The notes under the pieces: model-generated
The model's database searches: none
The model's input: only the letters and a program-made list of their open reading frames with translations
What the model was told of the DNA's origin: nothing
DNA from: an uncultured Rhizobiaceae group bacterium
GTDB lineage: Bacteria > Pseudomonadota > Alphaproteobacteria > Rhizobiales > Rhizobiaceae
Length of the DNA: 64,000 nucleotides
NCBI GenBank assembly: GCA_937930845.1
Contig: CALHBJ010000007.1
Span: forward strand, 62,001 to 126,000
Direction: 5' to 3'
In this document: in pieces, positions 16,236 to 25,223 of the stretch
Layout: each line of letters opens with the position of its first letter
Position numbering within the stretch: the stretch's first letter is position 1
Translations under genes and position numbers: made by a program

Positions 16236-17843
16236 CTAAGCCGCCTCCAGGTGAGAAAACCCACCACTGGAAGCCATCATCAAACCAATTTGCTCCCGCG
16301 TCAGCTCTGATGCTCTAATGGGTTGCGACAAATGCCCATCGGCAATGACACAAATCCGGTCAGAAATTTCAAACAACTCGTCCAGGTCCTGACTGATCAT
16401 GACCACCGCAGACCCTTTAGCAGCCAAATCAATCAGCGACTGGCGAATATGTGCCGCCGCCCCCGCATCCACGCCCCATGTGGGTTGGTTGACGACCAAC
16501 ACAACGGGATTGCGTTCAAGCTCTCTGCCCATAATGAATTTTTGCAAATTGCCACCAGACAAAGCCCCCGCGGGCGGGTTGGGCGCTGATTTGCGCACAT
16601 CCATCATCTCGCACACTTTTGCAGAAAGTTTTTCCACCGCGTTACGAAGTATGATCTTAAGCCTGCCGCCTGAACGCAATGTGTCACCATCGCTGGCATG
16701 GCGGGCAAGATACAGATTATCGGAAAGCGCCATAGTTGGCACGGCACCATGGCCCAACCGTTCTTCCGGCACAAAGGCGGCACCAATCAGCCGACGCCCT
16801 GAAATATCCACCTGCCCCACTGCTTGACCGGCGATCTGCACCGCTTGCGCGTCGTCACACAGTTCTTCTCCCGAAAGGGCGGCAAATAATTCGCCCTGGC
16901 CATTTCCCGCAATCCCCGCAATGCCCAGTATTTCACCGCCAGACACACTCATATTGATGTTTTTAAGTTCCACCGCGAATGGATTGTTAAAAGCCAGCTT
17001 CAGATTTTCAACCTGCAACAGTGTCTTGCGTTCCCCAGTTTTTACGTCACGCTGAACAACCTCACCAATATTCGCGCCCACCATTTTGGACGCCAATGAA
17101 CCTGCGGTTTCCCCACGTGGGTCGCACGCATCAACAACCTTGCCATGGCGCATGATAGTCGCGCGCGTACACAGGCGCTGAACTTCTTCCAGGCGGTGGG
17201 AAATATAGAGTACCGAACGCCCCTCATCACGCAGCCTGAACAGGGTTTCAAACAGCGTATCAGCTTCCTGCGGGGTTAAAACCGATGTTGGTTCATCCAG
17301 TATGATCAGTGCCGGATCCTGCATCAAACAGCGAATGATCTCCACGCGCTGACGCTCGCCCACAGACAGATCGCCCACCACCGCATAGGGGTCCAGCGGC
17401 AAACCATAGGTGTTCGACAATTCGCGGGCCCGCTCTGCCGTATCCTGCAGCGGTGCATCACTATCAAAGGAAAGTGCGATATTTTCTGCAACGGTGAGCG
17501 CTTCAAACAGGGAAAAATGCTGAAAAACCATCCCGATACCCAGCGCTCGGGCTTCCGAAGGCGACCTGTTGATGACCGGCTGCCCGCGCCAGAACAATTG
17601 CCCGCCATCCGCCTGGAGCGATCCAAACAGGATTTTCACCAGTGTGGATTTCCCCGCGCCATTTTCGCCCAGCAATGCATGGATTTCGCCTTCGCGAATG
17701 GACAGATCAACAGCATCATTGGCCCGCAATTCACCAAAAATCTTGGTGATGCCACTCGCCTCCATCAACACCGAAGCGCTGCTGTCTTGTGACTTTTGCA
17801 ATGTTGACTGCCCTGACAATGCAACCTCATCGATGCAACACAC
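16236..17843 (-). CDS. ABC transporter ATP-binding protein with two nucleotide-binding domains (nucleoside importer type)
   Basis: The protein is about 535 aa. NBD1 has Walker A GENGAGKSTL, signature LSVGERQR and Walker B ALIILDEPTS. NBD2 has signature LSGGNLQK, but its Walker B reads VVLVVNQPTWGVD, with Asn and Gln where Asp-Glu are usual, and its Walker A is degenerate. This is the known asymmetric layout of RbsA/YufO-like fused ATPases. The first GTG (17843) has no clear ribosome binding site. A TTG at 17819 has GAGG five bases upstream and may be the true start; homology begins near residue 27. It is the first gene of the importer operon. Confidence 0.9.
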   Translation of the reverse strand: MCCIDEVALSGQSTLQKSQDSSASVLMEASGITKIFGELRANDAVDLSIREGEIHALLGENGAGKSTLVKILFGSLQADGGQLFWRGQPVINRSPSEARALGIGMVFQHFSLFEALTVAENIALSFDSDAPLQDTAERARELSNTYGLPLDPYAVVGDLSVGERQRVEIIRCLMQDPALIILDEPTSVLTPQEADTLFETLFRLRDEGRSVLYISHRLEEVQRLCTRATIMRHGKVVDACDPRGETAGSLASKMVGANIGEVVQRDVKTGERKTLLQVENLKLAFNNPFAVELKNINMSVSGGEILGIAGIAGNGQGELFAALSGEELCDDAQAVQIAGQAVGQVDISGRRLIGAAFVPEERLGHGAVPTMALSDNLYLARHASDGDTLRSGGRLKIILRNAVEKLSAKVCEMMDVRKSAPNPPAGALSGGNLQKFIMGRELERNPVVLVVNQPTWGVDAGAAAHIRQSLIDLAAKGSAVVMISQDLDELFEISDRICVIADGHLSQPIRASELTREQIGLMMASSGGFSHLEAA

Positions 17844-17904
17844 GTGTGGTGATCAGGTCCGCCCCCCTAACCGCAGACACCCTAGCCCCAGTCACATCAC
17901 CGCG

Positions 17905-19122
17905 CTAGCGATCAATTGGCGTTTCCCCCAACTTGACAGACCCGTCACTTTCGCGCTCACGATCGACAAGTTCGCCGGTTAGCAGCAGGGACAAGGCAGC
18001 CAGGGGAGCAATCACCAGCAGGGCAATGCTCAAACTGCTCGCATCTGCAATAAATCCAATTGCAGGGGGTGCGACCATGAAAGCGGTGAATGAAATCATC
18101 GACATGGCCGCCACGTTGTCGGCAGCATCGCCAGGGCGCCGTGCCGCCGCCGTCATGCACAATGGGTACACGATGGCCACACCAAGGCCGGACAACAGGG
18201 CACCAATAAACGCAATCAACACCGTTGGTGCCAATGCAAAAGTACAAATACCAACGGTCGCAGCCACGGCTGATACCCGTGCCACGTTCAAAGGTCCAAA
18301 CCGTTCCAACAAGTTGTCGCCCGCAAGGCGGGTTGTCGCCATGACAGTCGCAAAGGCTGCAAAAATGGACCCAACGGCGAGCGGCCCACCCTCCAGAACA
18401 TCGCGCACAAATAACGCAGACCAGTCGATAAATGCCCCTTCAACCAGCATGATCCCAATGGGCATCATGCATAGGAGAAGGATTGATTTGCTGGGCAATT
18501 TAAACGCGCTCTTGTGCGCTTTGGGGGTGGTACTGGCTTGCGGCTCCGGCAGGCCAAATGATGCCCAGATACCCACCACTGCGATGAGCGGCATAATGAT
18601 GAGGAAGTGTGCAGCAACATCAAATCCAAAACGGGCAAACATCGTCCCAAAGATAACACCAACCAGGGAGCCAATGCTCCAAAAACCGTGGGCCGCAGAC
18701 ATGACCCGCCGCCCCTGCTGGCGTTCCCACAAGTCGGCTGCTGTGTTCATGCCAATTTCCAGCGCACCAATGCTCATGCCTGCGAGAATCAGAACCACAT
18801 TTAACATCAGACCTGCAGAAGAAAATGGAACAAGCGTGATGAACCCAGCCCAGCAGGGTACGGCAATCGCGCAGGTCCACCGCAGGCCAATACGGTCAAT
18901 ATATCTCCCCCCGGCGAGAAACGAAATCAAAGTACCAAGGGACAAGACAAACAGGCTGGCACCGAGCTGCGAGGCAGAAAAGCCAAAGGCGTCCTTCACA
19001 TCGGGGATGCGTGGTATCCAGTTTCCCAACACAAAACTTTCGCTGAAAAACACCACGAATATGGCAAACCTGCCCGCAGCGGCTTTGCCCCGTCCGTCCA
19101 AGCCGGTCATTTCAAGTGCCAT
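17905..19122 (-). CDS. MFS transporter
   Basis: The protein is 405 aa with about 12 hydrophobic segments. A typical MFS intracellular loop-2 motif is seen in SFLAGGRYIDRIGLRW (G-x-x-x-D-R-x-G), and 'AALEIGMNTAADLWERQQGRRVMSAAHGFWSIGSLVG' style sequence resembles the YbjJ-like group. The substrate is unknown. The gene ends 60 nt before the ABC ATPase start region and starts 21 nt after the terC-like gene, so it may be read with that gene. A long frame on the opposite strand across the whole gene is a shadow. Confidence 0.85.
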   Translation of the reverse strand: MALEMTGLDGRGKAAAGRFAIFVVFFSESFVLGNWIPRIPDVKDAFGFSASQLGASLFVLSLGTLISFLAGGRYIDRIGLRWTCAIAVPCWAGFITLVPFSSAGLMLNVVLILAGMSIGALEIGMNTAADLWERQQGRRVMSAAHGFWSIGSLVGVIFGTMFARFGFDVAAHFLIIMPLIAVVGIWASFGLPEPQASTTPKAHKSAFKLPSKSILLLCMMPIGIMLVEGAFIDWSALFVRDVLEGGPLAVGSIFAAFATVMATTRLAGDNLLERFGPLNVARVSAVAATVGICTFALAPTVLIAFIGALLSGLGVAIVYPLCMTAAARRPGDAADNVAAMSMISFTAFMVAPPAIGFIADASSLSIALLVIAPLAALSLLLTGELVDRERESDGSVKLGETPIDR

Positions 19123-19143
19123 ACCGCGTTGCCGCCTTAACTA

Positions 19144-19878
19144 TTAGGGGTTTGACTTTCGATTGCGCTTGCGCGCCGAACCGGCTGCAATGTTGAGGGT
19201 TTCAACCAGAACCGAAAATGCCATAGCCGCATAGATATATCCACGCGGTATGTGCAGACCAAATCCATCGGCAACCAGCGACACGCCGATCAACAGCAGA
19301 AAGGCCAATGCCAGCACTTTGGTGGTGGGGTGGCGGCGAATGAATCGGGAAATGGCACCGGAGGCAAAATACATCACGCCAACGGCGACAATCACAGCGC
19401 AGATCATAACCTGCACATGTTCCGCCATGCCAATAGCTGTGACAATGGAATCGATCGAAAACACCATGTCCACAATCGCAATCTGCCCAACGATGGCAGC
19501 AAATGTGGCGCTGACCATGCCGGGCGTCATTTTACCCTCTGCCTCGCCTTCCACGGCCATGTGAATTTCCGAAGTCGCTTTATAGATCAGGAACGCGCCG
19601 CCCACGATGAGAATGAGGTCACGCCAGGAATATGAATGATTAAACAGCGTGAACAGTTCCGCTTTCAGGCCGATAATCCATGTGAGTACAAACAGGAGTA
19701 AAATTCGAAAGATCAGCGCCATGGCCAATCCAAGCTTGCGTGCAAGCTCCGCACGTTCGGCAGGCAAACGGTTGATAATCACACTGATGAAAACGATATT
19801 GTCGATGCCCAGCACGATTTCCATAACCGTGAGAGTGGCGAAACTTGCCCAAACGGTGGGATCGGACAAGAGCAACAT
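19144..19878 (-). CDS. TerC-family integral membrane protein
   Basis: The protein is 244 aa with about seven hydrophobic segments. It has the TerC hallmark EIVLGIDNIVFISVI near the N-terminus and a matching 'QIAIVDMVFSIDSIVTAIGM' in the second half; the acidic residues in these helices are conserved and proposed to bind metal ions. The family is linked to tellurite resistance and, more generally, to metal (manganese/calcium) export. It lies between the phosphatidylcholine synthase and the MFS gene on the same strand, with only 6 nt to pcs, so co-transcription is likely. Confidence 0.9.
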   Translation of the reverse strand: MLLLSDPTVWASFATLTVMEIVLGIDNIVFISVIINRLPAERAELARKLGLAMALIFRILLLFVLTWIIGLKAELFTLFNHSYSWRDLILIVGGAFLIYKATSEIHMAVEGEAEGKMTPGMVSATFAAIVGQIAIVDMVFSIDSIVTAIGMAEHVQVMICAVIVAVGVMYFASGAISRFIRRHPTTKVLALAFLLLIGVSLVADGFGLHIPRGYIYAAMAFSVLVETLNIAAGSARKRNRKSNP

Positions 19879-19884
19879 GAGCGC

Positions 19885-20598
19885 CTATGCCGCCTTGCCC
19901 AGAATCTGCAGCACAAATCCAACGCAATACAGATAGATGCCCGATACCGTGATGCCGATGATCGCCAACAGCGGCACCGGGTAACCGAAATACTGGTTGG
20001 CCAAAGCCGTGGCACCACAGGCAGCCCACAAGGCGAGCATTCCCAAGGTAAATGGTCGCCAGATGCGCACGCGCACAGGGTGGACATAAAGCCAGGGAAT
20101 AAAGGTTAAAAGGGCGGACAACGCGACAACCGATGCCGCAACGTACCAGTTTGGTTGCAGCACATAGAGCGTGAACACGACCATGTTCCAGCAAATCGGG
20201 AAGCCAATGAAGCAATTGTCCCGGCTCTTCATGCGCGTGTCTGCGTAATAGATAGCACTGGTGCAAACAATGAGAGCCGCGCTCATGAAAGAGGCATATT
20301 CCTGCAACATGCCCATCTGATAGAGCGCGAATGCAGGGATCATCGCGAATGTGACGTAGTCGATAATGTTGTCCAGCGTTTCTCCAGACCAGTTCGGCAA
20401 GACATTTTTTACGTCAAAATGCCTTGCCAGTGGCCCGTCCACGCCATCCACCAACAACGCAATACCCAGCCAGAACCACATGCTCACAAAGCGCCCCTCG
20501 CCCGCTGCCACAATGGACAAAAAGGCCAGAAAAGCGCCAGATGCTGTGAACAGATGGATCGAAAAGGCGATCAGTACGTTGTTAGGCGGACGGTTCAT
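19885..20598 (-). CDS. pcs: Phosphatidylcholine synthase
   Basis: The protein is 237 aa with about eight hydrophobic segments. The CDP-alcohol phosphotransferase motif is complete: Asp51, Asp54-Gly55, Ala58-Arg59, Gly72, Asp76 and Asp80. It condenses CDP-diacylglycerol with choline to give phosphatidylcholine in one step at the inner membrane, a pathway typical of rhizobia, Brucella and relatives. Length and the 'PNWSGETLDNIIDY' stretch fit Pcs rather than Pgs or Pss. It follows the DUF1326 gene by 6 nt and precedes the TerC gene by 6 nt in one run. CdsA at 49382-50188 makes its lipid substrate. Confidence 0.92.
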   Translation of the reverse strand: MNRPPNNVLIAFSIHLFTASGAFLAFLSIVAAGEGRFVSMWFWLGIALLVDGVDGPLARHFDVKNVLPNWSGETLDNIIDYVTFAMIPAFALYQMGMLQEYASFMSAALIVCTSAIYYADTRMKSRDNCFIGFPICWNMVVFTLYVLQPNWYVAASVVALSALLTFIPWLYVHPVRVRIWRPFTLGMLALWAACGATALANQYFGYPVPLLAIIGITVSGIYLYCVGFVLQILGKAA

Positions 20599-20604
20599 GC
20601 CGTA

Positions 20605-21216
20605 TCAGCTGTGCCAGTCAAGCTTGCAGACTTCCGCCGACAAACCTTCGAAATTCCAGTTACGGCCAAACGCGCGGAACTTGCTGCGGTTGGATCGTGC
20701 AACGATGATCTCCTCTGCAATCCAGTATTGCGAGTTCTTGATAACCGTATCCTCTCCCTTTTCCTTACCGACAATGGGAGTTACCGAGCCATCAAGGATT
20801 TTTGGTATCTTCACATTCCGTGTTTTGCCTTCGGTTTCATAGGAAATCTGTTCGTGCTTCACGCCAAGGAAATTGCCCACCAGAATGGAAAGCAGGTGGG
20901 TGGTGCCTCCGGCCTTACCGGTGAAAATCTTGGTCAGAGCTTTGGTCGCATAAATCGATGCGCGTTCATCGACAAACAAACCGGCAGTCCAGTTGCCGCG
21001 GCTCATATAGCCTGGAATTTCCATCATTAGACCAAGATTGAGGCCAGACAGGTCAACATCACCGAAATGCCCATCATCCACGCGGAAACCTGCCCAGGTC
21101 TGGCAATAGCCTTCCGTTGGCGGGTGGTCACCCAGCGACAGCACGCAAGGGCAAAACACCTTGCAGTTACAAGCCAAGACCAATTCACCCTTAAGGCTCC
21201 AGCTCTCTTTTTTCAT
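20605..21216 (-). CDS. DUF1326 family protein, cysteine-rich N-terminus
   Basis: The protein is 203 aa with a tight cysteine cluster near the N-terminus (ACNCKVFCPC: Cys16, 18, 22, 24), the hallmark of DUF1326, and no signal peptide. The cluster suggests metal binding, but the function of the family is unknown to me. The next upstream gene on the strand encodes a DUF2182 membrane protein, 55 nt away; the two families often occur together. They probably act as a pair, with the soluble protein handling the metal and the membrane protein as partner. Confidence 0.85.
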   Translation of the reverse strand: MKKESWSLKGELVLACNCKVFCPCVLSLGDHPPTEGYCQTWAGFRVDDGHFGDVDLSGLNLGLMMEIPGYMSRGNWTAGLFVDERASIYATKALTKIFTGKAGGTTHLLSILVGNFLGVKHEQISYETEGKTRNVKIPKILDGSVTPIVGKEKGEDTVIKNSQYWIAEEIIVARSNRSKFRAFGRNWNFEGLSAEVCKLDWHS

Positions 21217-21271
21217 TCAACACATTCCCATCATGTTCAGGAGAATAATCCGCCTGGATATTGAGTTTAAC

Positions 21272-22237
21272 TTATACGGACCCGGATAAAGACAACGCAG
21301 TCAGAATCCCTCCCCAAGCAAGCAATATGCCGCCAGATGCACGGGAAGTCACTTTCCCAGTGCCACTTTTTTCAAGGATCGCAAACAGGGTAAAAAACGC
21401 CATCCACGTAAGGTTCATTGTACCCACCACAAACATCACCAGCATCAATGCCCAGCAACAGCCCACACAATAGGTGCCCTGTTCAAAGCCAAGCTTGAAA
21501 ATCCGGCGCCATGAAGTGCTCCAGCGTCCAAATAATATGGAAAACGGGTTGCGACACTTTTCCAGACAGGCTTGCCGCAGATTGCTGAATTGATAGGCGC
21601 CGGCGACGATCAGGATCAAGCCGCCGGTGATCCCGTGCAGCGGCGAGACGCCATCACTCGTCGCGCCAAGTGCAACCAGGGACAGCTGCACAAAACTGGC
21701 GACAACGGCAAACATCGCCCAAACGGCAAGATATCCAAGCGCCAGCACAAACAGAGGCACCACTTTTTCCCCTTTGCGCGCAGCCACATCGGCGATGTCA
21801 CCATAGGTGCGAAACATCGGTGCGGCCGAGGGCAACATCATTGCAATGGACATGGTTATCCACATTGCAAATCCGGCAAAGAAGGCCGCAAGGGAAAATC
21901 CGCTGGAAAATTGCGGCGTGCACAGCCGCACAAGCATGGCGATCAAAGGCGATTGCGATGGGCTGATGGACAATTCCTCCAACCAACCTTCAAGAAAGCC
22001 CATGCCTGGCCCCAGCCCGGCTACGCTGCCGCCATTCACCCCGGCCGCCAAAAATACAATCCACACCCAGCCGGTCACCACGGCAAGCAATGTAAAGCCA
22101 TAGACAAATAACCGGGGATTGAGGCTGCCCCGGGCAATTGCGCCATCCACCACGGTCAGCTGCTGATATCGGTCAAGACCGATGTCGGCATCATCATCCA
22201 TGAATGTTTTCTGGTCGGTCAATTGGCCGCGTCCCAT
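21272..22237 (-). CDS. DUF2182 family predicted metal-binding integral membrane protein
   Basis: The protein is 321 aa from the ATG at 22237 (MGRGQLTDQK); longer upstream codons lack homology. About six to seven hydrophobic segments are visible. It has the family features 'FAGFAMWITMSIAMMLPSAAPM' (a Met-rich helix with W-x-x-M-x-x-AMM) and 'GTYCVGCCWALMLVMFVVGTMN' (paired cysteines followed by a Met-rich helix). The Met and Cys content suggests soft-metal contact, such as copper, but this is inference. It is the first gene of the DUF2182-DUF1326-pcs-terC run and is divergent from the UbiH-like gene. Confidence 0.85.
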   Translation of the reverse strand: MGRGQLTDQKTFMDDDADIGLDRYQQLTVVDGAIARGSLNPRLFVYGFTLLAVVTGWVWIVFLAAGVNGGSVAGLGPGMGFLEGWLEELSISPSQSPLIAMLVRLCTPQFSSGFSLAAFFAGFAMWITMSIAMMLPSAAPMFRTYGDIADVAARKGEKVVPLFVLALGYLAVWAMFAVVASFVQLSLVALGATSDGVSPLHGITGGLILIVAGAYQFSNLRQACLEKCRNPFSILFGRWSTSWRRIFKLGFEQGTYCVGCCWALMLVMFVVGTMNLTWMAFFTLFAILEKSGTGKVTSRASGGILLAWGGILTALSLSGSV

Positions 22238-22320
22238 GTGAGCACTTCTCGCCTGATCCTGCTTTGCCAAGCGCGTCTGGTGCCTATATTGAGAACATGC
22301 ACTAGCGCGGGAGCAAACCC

Positions 22321-23583
22321 ATGACAACTGGTTCAAATGTGTTGGAAACGTCAATCGCCTGTGTGGGCGGTGGGATTGTTGGTCTTGTTGCTGCATTGAG
22401 GCTGTCACAAGTCACGGCACATAAGGGCGAGCGACTGGCATTCATTGCACTCCAACGCCCCTCAACCGATCCCAGGACCACGGCAATTTTGGCCCCGTCT
22501 ATTGCCAGGCTCAAAGAGCTTGGCGTGTGGGACGATATCGAAGCGGAATCGGCCCCGCTGAAAACCATGCGCTTGATTGATGGCTCAAACCGGTTGTTGC
22601 GCGCGCCGGTTGCCGATTTCAGGTCAACCGAACTGGGTCAGGATCAATTTGGTTTTAACGTCCCCAATGCGGCCATGGTGGACAGATTGGAAAAACGCAT
22701 TGCCGCCGACACCAATATCGATAGGTTCGACGCCCTCGTCGACGGCATTGAGCTGGAAGGAGGCAAGGCTGTCTTGTCTCTATCAAATGGACAGGTATTG
22801 GCCGCCCATACGGTTGTGGCCGCAGATGGACGCCATTCCAAACTGCGCGAAGCTGCTGGGATTACCACAAGACAATGGCGCTATCCGCAAACGGCTTTGG
22901 TGCTTTCTTTCACCCACACGCTCGATCACGAGGGCATATCCACGGAATTTCACCGCAAAACCGGCCCGTTTACCCAGGTGCCACTGCCGCCCAAACCGGG
23001 AGCACCGCGCCGCTCTTCGCTGGTTTGGGTCGTAGACCCTGGCGAGGTCGACGATCTCATGGCGGCAGACAATGCTGCCCTTGCCCGTTGCATTGAACAA
23101 ATCATGGGGTCTTATCTGGGCAAAGTCACTCTTGAAGTGCGCCCCCAGGCCATTGAACTCAGCGGGATGACCGCCAATCGGTTTGCTGCCCAGGGAGTGG
23201 CCCTGGTGGGCGAAGCCGCCCATGTGTTTCCGCCAATCGGTGCCCAGGGCTTTAATCTGGGACTGCGCGATGTCATGGCTTTGGCACAGGCGCTGGAAGA
23301 CACCCCTGATCTCACTCATACTGAACGCGCCCTGACCGCCTATGATTCTGGACGCCGTTCGGATGTGCTCACCCGCACCGGGGGTGTCGATCTGCTCAAC
23401 CGATCGCTGCTGAGCAATTTCCTGCCCGTACAGGCAGCCCGAGTGGCAGGATTATCGGCCTTGGCCCATCTGTCGCCCCTGCGCAAATTGGCCATGAAGG
23501 CCGGGCTGGGCGACAGCCCATTGTTGCCGTCCCCGTCTAGCGTTGTGGAAAAAGGTCGTGCGGCAATGCGCCGGTGGCAATGA
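22321..23583 (+). CDS. UbiH/UbiF/COQ6-type FAD-dependent hydroxylase
   Basis: The protein is 420 aa. FAD-binding GGGIVGL is near the N-terminus, the DG motif is VVAADGRHSKLRE (about residue 163), and the GD-type motif is VALVGEAAHVFPPIGAQGFNLGLRDV, with Glu where Asp is more usual. The RTTAIL stretch about 60 residues in is typical of ubiquinone-biosynthesis hydroxylases. It likely hydroxylates a ring position of a ubiquinone precursor. Its last 47 bases overlap the 3' end of the convergent AEC carrier gene. Which ring position it serves (UbiL/UbiM/UbiH) cannot be decided here. Confidence 0.88.
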   Translation: MTTGSNVLETSIACVGGGIVGLVAALRLSQVTAHKGERLAFIALQRPSTDPRTTAILAPSIARLKELGVWDDIEAESAPLKTMRLIDGSNRLLRAPVADFRSTELGQDQFGFNVPNAAMVDRLEKRIAADTNIDRFDALVDGIELEGGKAVLSLSNGQVLAAHTVVAADGRHSKLREAAGITTRQWRYPQTALVLSFTHTLDHEGISTEFHRKTGPFTQVPLPPKPGAPRRSSLVWVVDPGEVDDLMAADNAALARCIEQIMGSYLGKVTLEVRPQAIELSGMTANRFAAQGVALVGEAAHVFPPIGAQGFNLGLRDVMALAQALEDTPDLTHTERALTAYDSGRRSDVLTRTGGVDLLNRSLLSNFLPVQAARVAGLSALAHLSPLRKLAMKAGLGDSPLLPSPSSVVEKGRAAMRRWQ

Positions 23584-24508
23584 TGTAAAGCAGGCCGGTC
23601 ACGGTAACCACAGACACAATGGTGGAAATCAACACCATGCTGGAGGCGCGGTTGACCCATACGTCATATTGTTGGGCAATCACGAATACATTTGTGGCGG
23701 TGGGCAACGAAGCCAACAAAACCGCTGTGTAGACCCACACCGGTTCAAAATCTCCAACCCAGCTCAGCAATAAATAGACAATCAGCGGGTGGACAATCAG
23801 CTTGATCGGCACCAGGGCACCCAGAACCCGGGGCATGCTGCCCCTTGGGGACACGGCCACTGTCACCCCCATGGCAAACAGCGCGCAGGGAGCGGCGGCA
23901 TTGGACAGATAATCCAGCAATTTATCCGCAGCCGCTGGCGGTTTGAACTCAATGAAGGCCGCACCCACTCCGACAATCGTGGCAATGATAAACGGATGTG
24001 TAAATATGCGTTTTAAAACAACCAGGCTGGTTTTCCATGTCGATTGACGCGGCCCTTCACCACCGATCGCCATCATGAATGGTGCCATGGCAAAATGCAG
24101 CGTATTGTCAAAACAGAATATCAGCGCCACCGGCACCACAGCTTCCTCGCCCAGCGCAGCAATGGCGAGGCCCGGTCCCATATACCCGATATTGCCATAG
24201 GCACCGGCCAGTCCCTGGATTGTACTTTCGGGAATATCCCCATCGGAAGAAAACACGCCCACGCAAAAGGCGATGGCAAACGCGCAATAGGTTCCCAGCA
24301 GGGAAGCGAAAATGAATCCCCAGCTGGTCAATTTTTCCACCGGCGTTTCCGCCAGCAAATTGAAGAAAAGCGCAGGCAAAGCGATATACACAATAAAGAA
24401 ATTCATCCATGCCAGCCCTTCAACCGGCAATTGACGCACCTTTGCTGCAACGAATCCAAGCAGGATCAGCCCAAAAAACGGCATGGCCAGGCTAAGAATG
24501 TCCGACAA
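23537..24508 (-). CDS. AEC-family (auxin efflux carrier-like) transporter
   Basis: The protein is 323 aa with about ten hydrophobic segments in two halves and 'GAYGNIGYMGPGLAIAALGE', the N-x-G-x-x-G region of the AEC fold, in the first half. The family exports or imports organic acids such as malate or malonate. Here the substrate is unknown. The start is a TTG at 24508 with AGGAG five bases upstream. The 3' end overlaps the convergent UbiH-like gene by 47 bp, which is uncommon and forces the two coding sequences to share bases. Confidence 0.85.
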   Translation of the reverse strand: MSDILSLAMPFFGLILLGFVAAKVRQLPVEGLAWMNFFIVYIALPALFFNLLAETPVEKLTSWGFIFASLLGTYCAFAIAFCVGVFSSDGDIPESTIQGLAGAYGNIGYMGPGLAIAALGEEAVVPVALIFCFDNTLHFAMAPFMMAIGGEGPRQSTWKTSLVVLKRIFTHPFIIATIVGVGAAFIEFKPPAAADKLLDYLSNAAAPCALFAMGVTVAVSPRGSMPRVLGALVPIKLIVHPLIVYLLLSWVGDFEPVWVYTAVLLASLPTATNVFVIAQQYDVWVNRASSMVLISTIVSVVTVTGLLYIIATGALPHDLFPQR

Positions 24509-24787
24509 AGCAACTCCTGATCATGACGCAATCAAAGCGCGTTCCTTGGATTCCCGTCCAAAAAAACACGCCATATTGGGTGTAGAGCCAGCGCCTGTGC
24601 CGCAATGTACCGGCAAGCCCTGCATCTTCAACCGGCTAAAGGTGGATGACTGTTGGGTCAAGCCGGATCATTGGCAAGTTTGACGTTACGACACCCACAG
24701 ACAGGGCTTCACACGGGGGCTTACTCGGTGGTAACATGGCAAAAGAAAGTACCTGAGTCCGCAGATGCCTACTTGGAATTCGGAAAT

Positions 24788-25114
24788 ATGATCAAAGTTG
24801 CCAAATTTCAGATCGGTCAGGTCGTCAAACACCGGATTTACCCGTTTCGCGGTGTGGTTTTCGATGTGGATCCGATTTTCGACAATACCGACGAATGGTA
24901 CGATGCGATCCCTGAGGAAATTCGCCCAACCAAGGATCAGCCTTTTTACCACCTGTTCGCGGAAAATGACGAGAGCGAATACATCGCCTATGTTTCAGAG
25001 CAGAACCTGCTCGAAGACGATACGGCTAATCCTCTGCGCCACCCGCAGATTGATGAAGTGTTCCAGCGCGACAGCGATGGCAATTATGTGGCCCGGGATA
25101 CCTACAGCCACTAG
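24788..25114 (+). CDS. hspQ: Heat shock protein HspQ
   Basis: The protein is 108 aa from the ATG at 24788. It has 'AKFQIGQVVKHRIYPFRGVVFDVDP' style sequence and 'PFYHLFAEND....YVSEQNLLED', typical of HspQ (YccV), which binds hemimethylated DNA in vitro and acts as an enhancer and substrate of Lon in enterobacteria. A longer upstream frame exists but lacks homology. It is monocistronic, convergent with the IalB gene, and the two share a terminator hairpin. Heat-shock control is known for the family, but I could not identify a sigma-32 promoter with confidence. Confidence 0.93.
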   Translation: MIKVAKFQIGQVVKHRIYPFRGVVFDVDPIFDNTDEWYDAIPEEIRPTKDQPFYHLFAENDESEYIAYVSEQNLLEDDTANPLRHPQIDEVFQRDSDGNYVARDTYSH

Positions 25115-25164
25115 CTGCAATCCTGCCTGACCCAACAACAAACCAAGCCTGTATATTGTGACAA

Positions 25165-25197
25165 TAAAAAAGGCCGGACATTTGCCCGGCCTTTGAT
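25165..25197. terminator. Bidirectional intrinsic terminator between hspQ and the IalB gene
   Basis: The stem AAAGGCCGG/CCGGCCTTT is flanked on the minus-strand side by a strong T-run (TTTTTTATT) and on the plus side by TTTGATCATTTT. It should stop both convergent transcripts, more strongly that of the IalB gene. Confidence 0.88.
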
Positions 25198-25223
25198 CAT
25201 TTTATGCAATTTAAAAGCCGTGA

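Noticed and set aside
17933-19147. 404-codon plus-strand frame across the MFS gene
   Set aside because: It is the exact antisense of a clear 12-segment transporter; its composition (Arg/Pro/Thr/Asn-rich) is that of a shadow.
24498-24683. 61-codon plus-strand frame ending QCTGKPCIFNRLKVDDCWVK upstream of hspQ
   Set aside because: The end looks protein-like, but there is no ribosome binding site and the start overlaps the AEC gene; not enough support.
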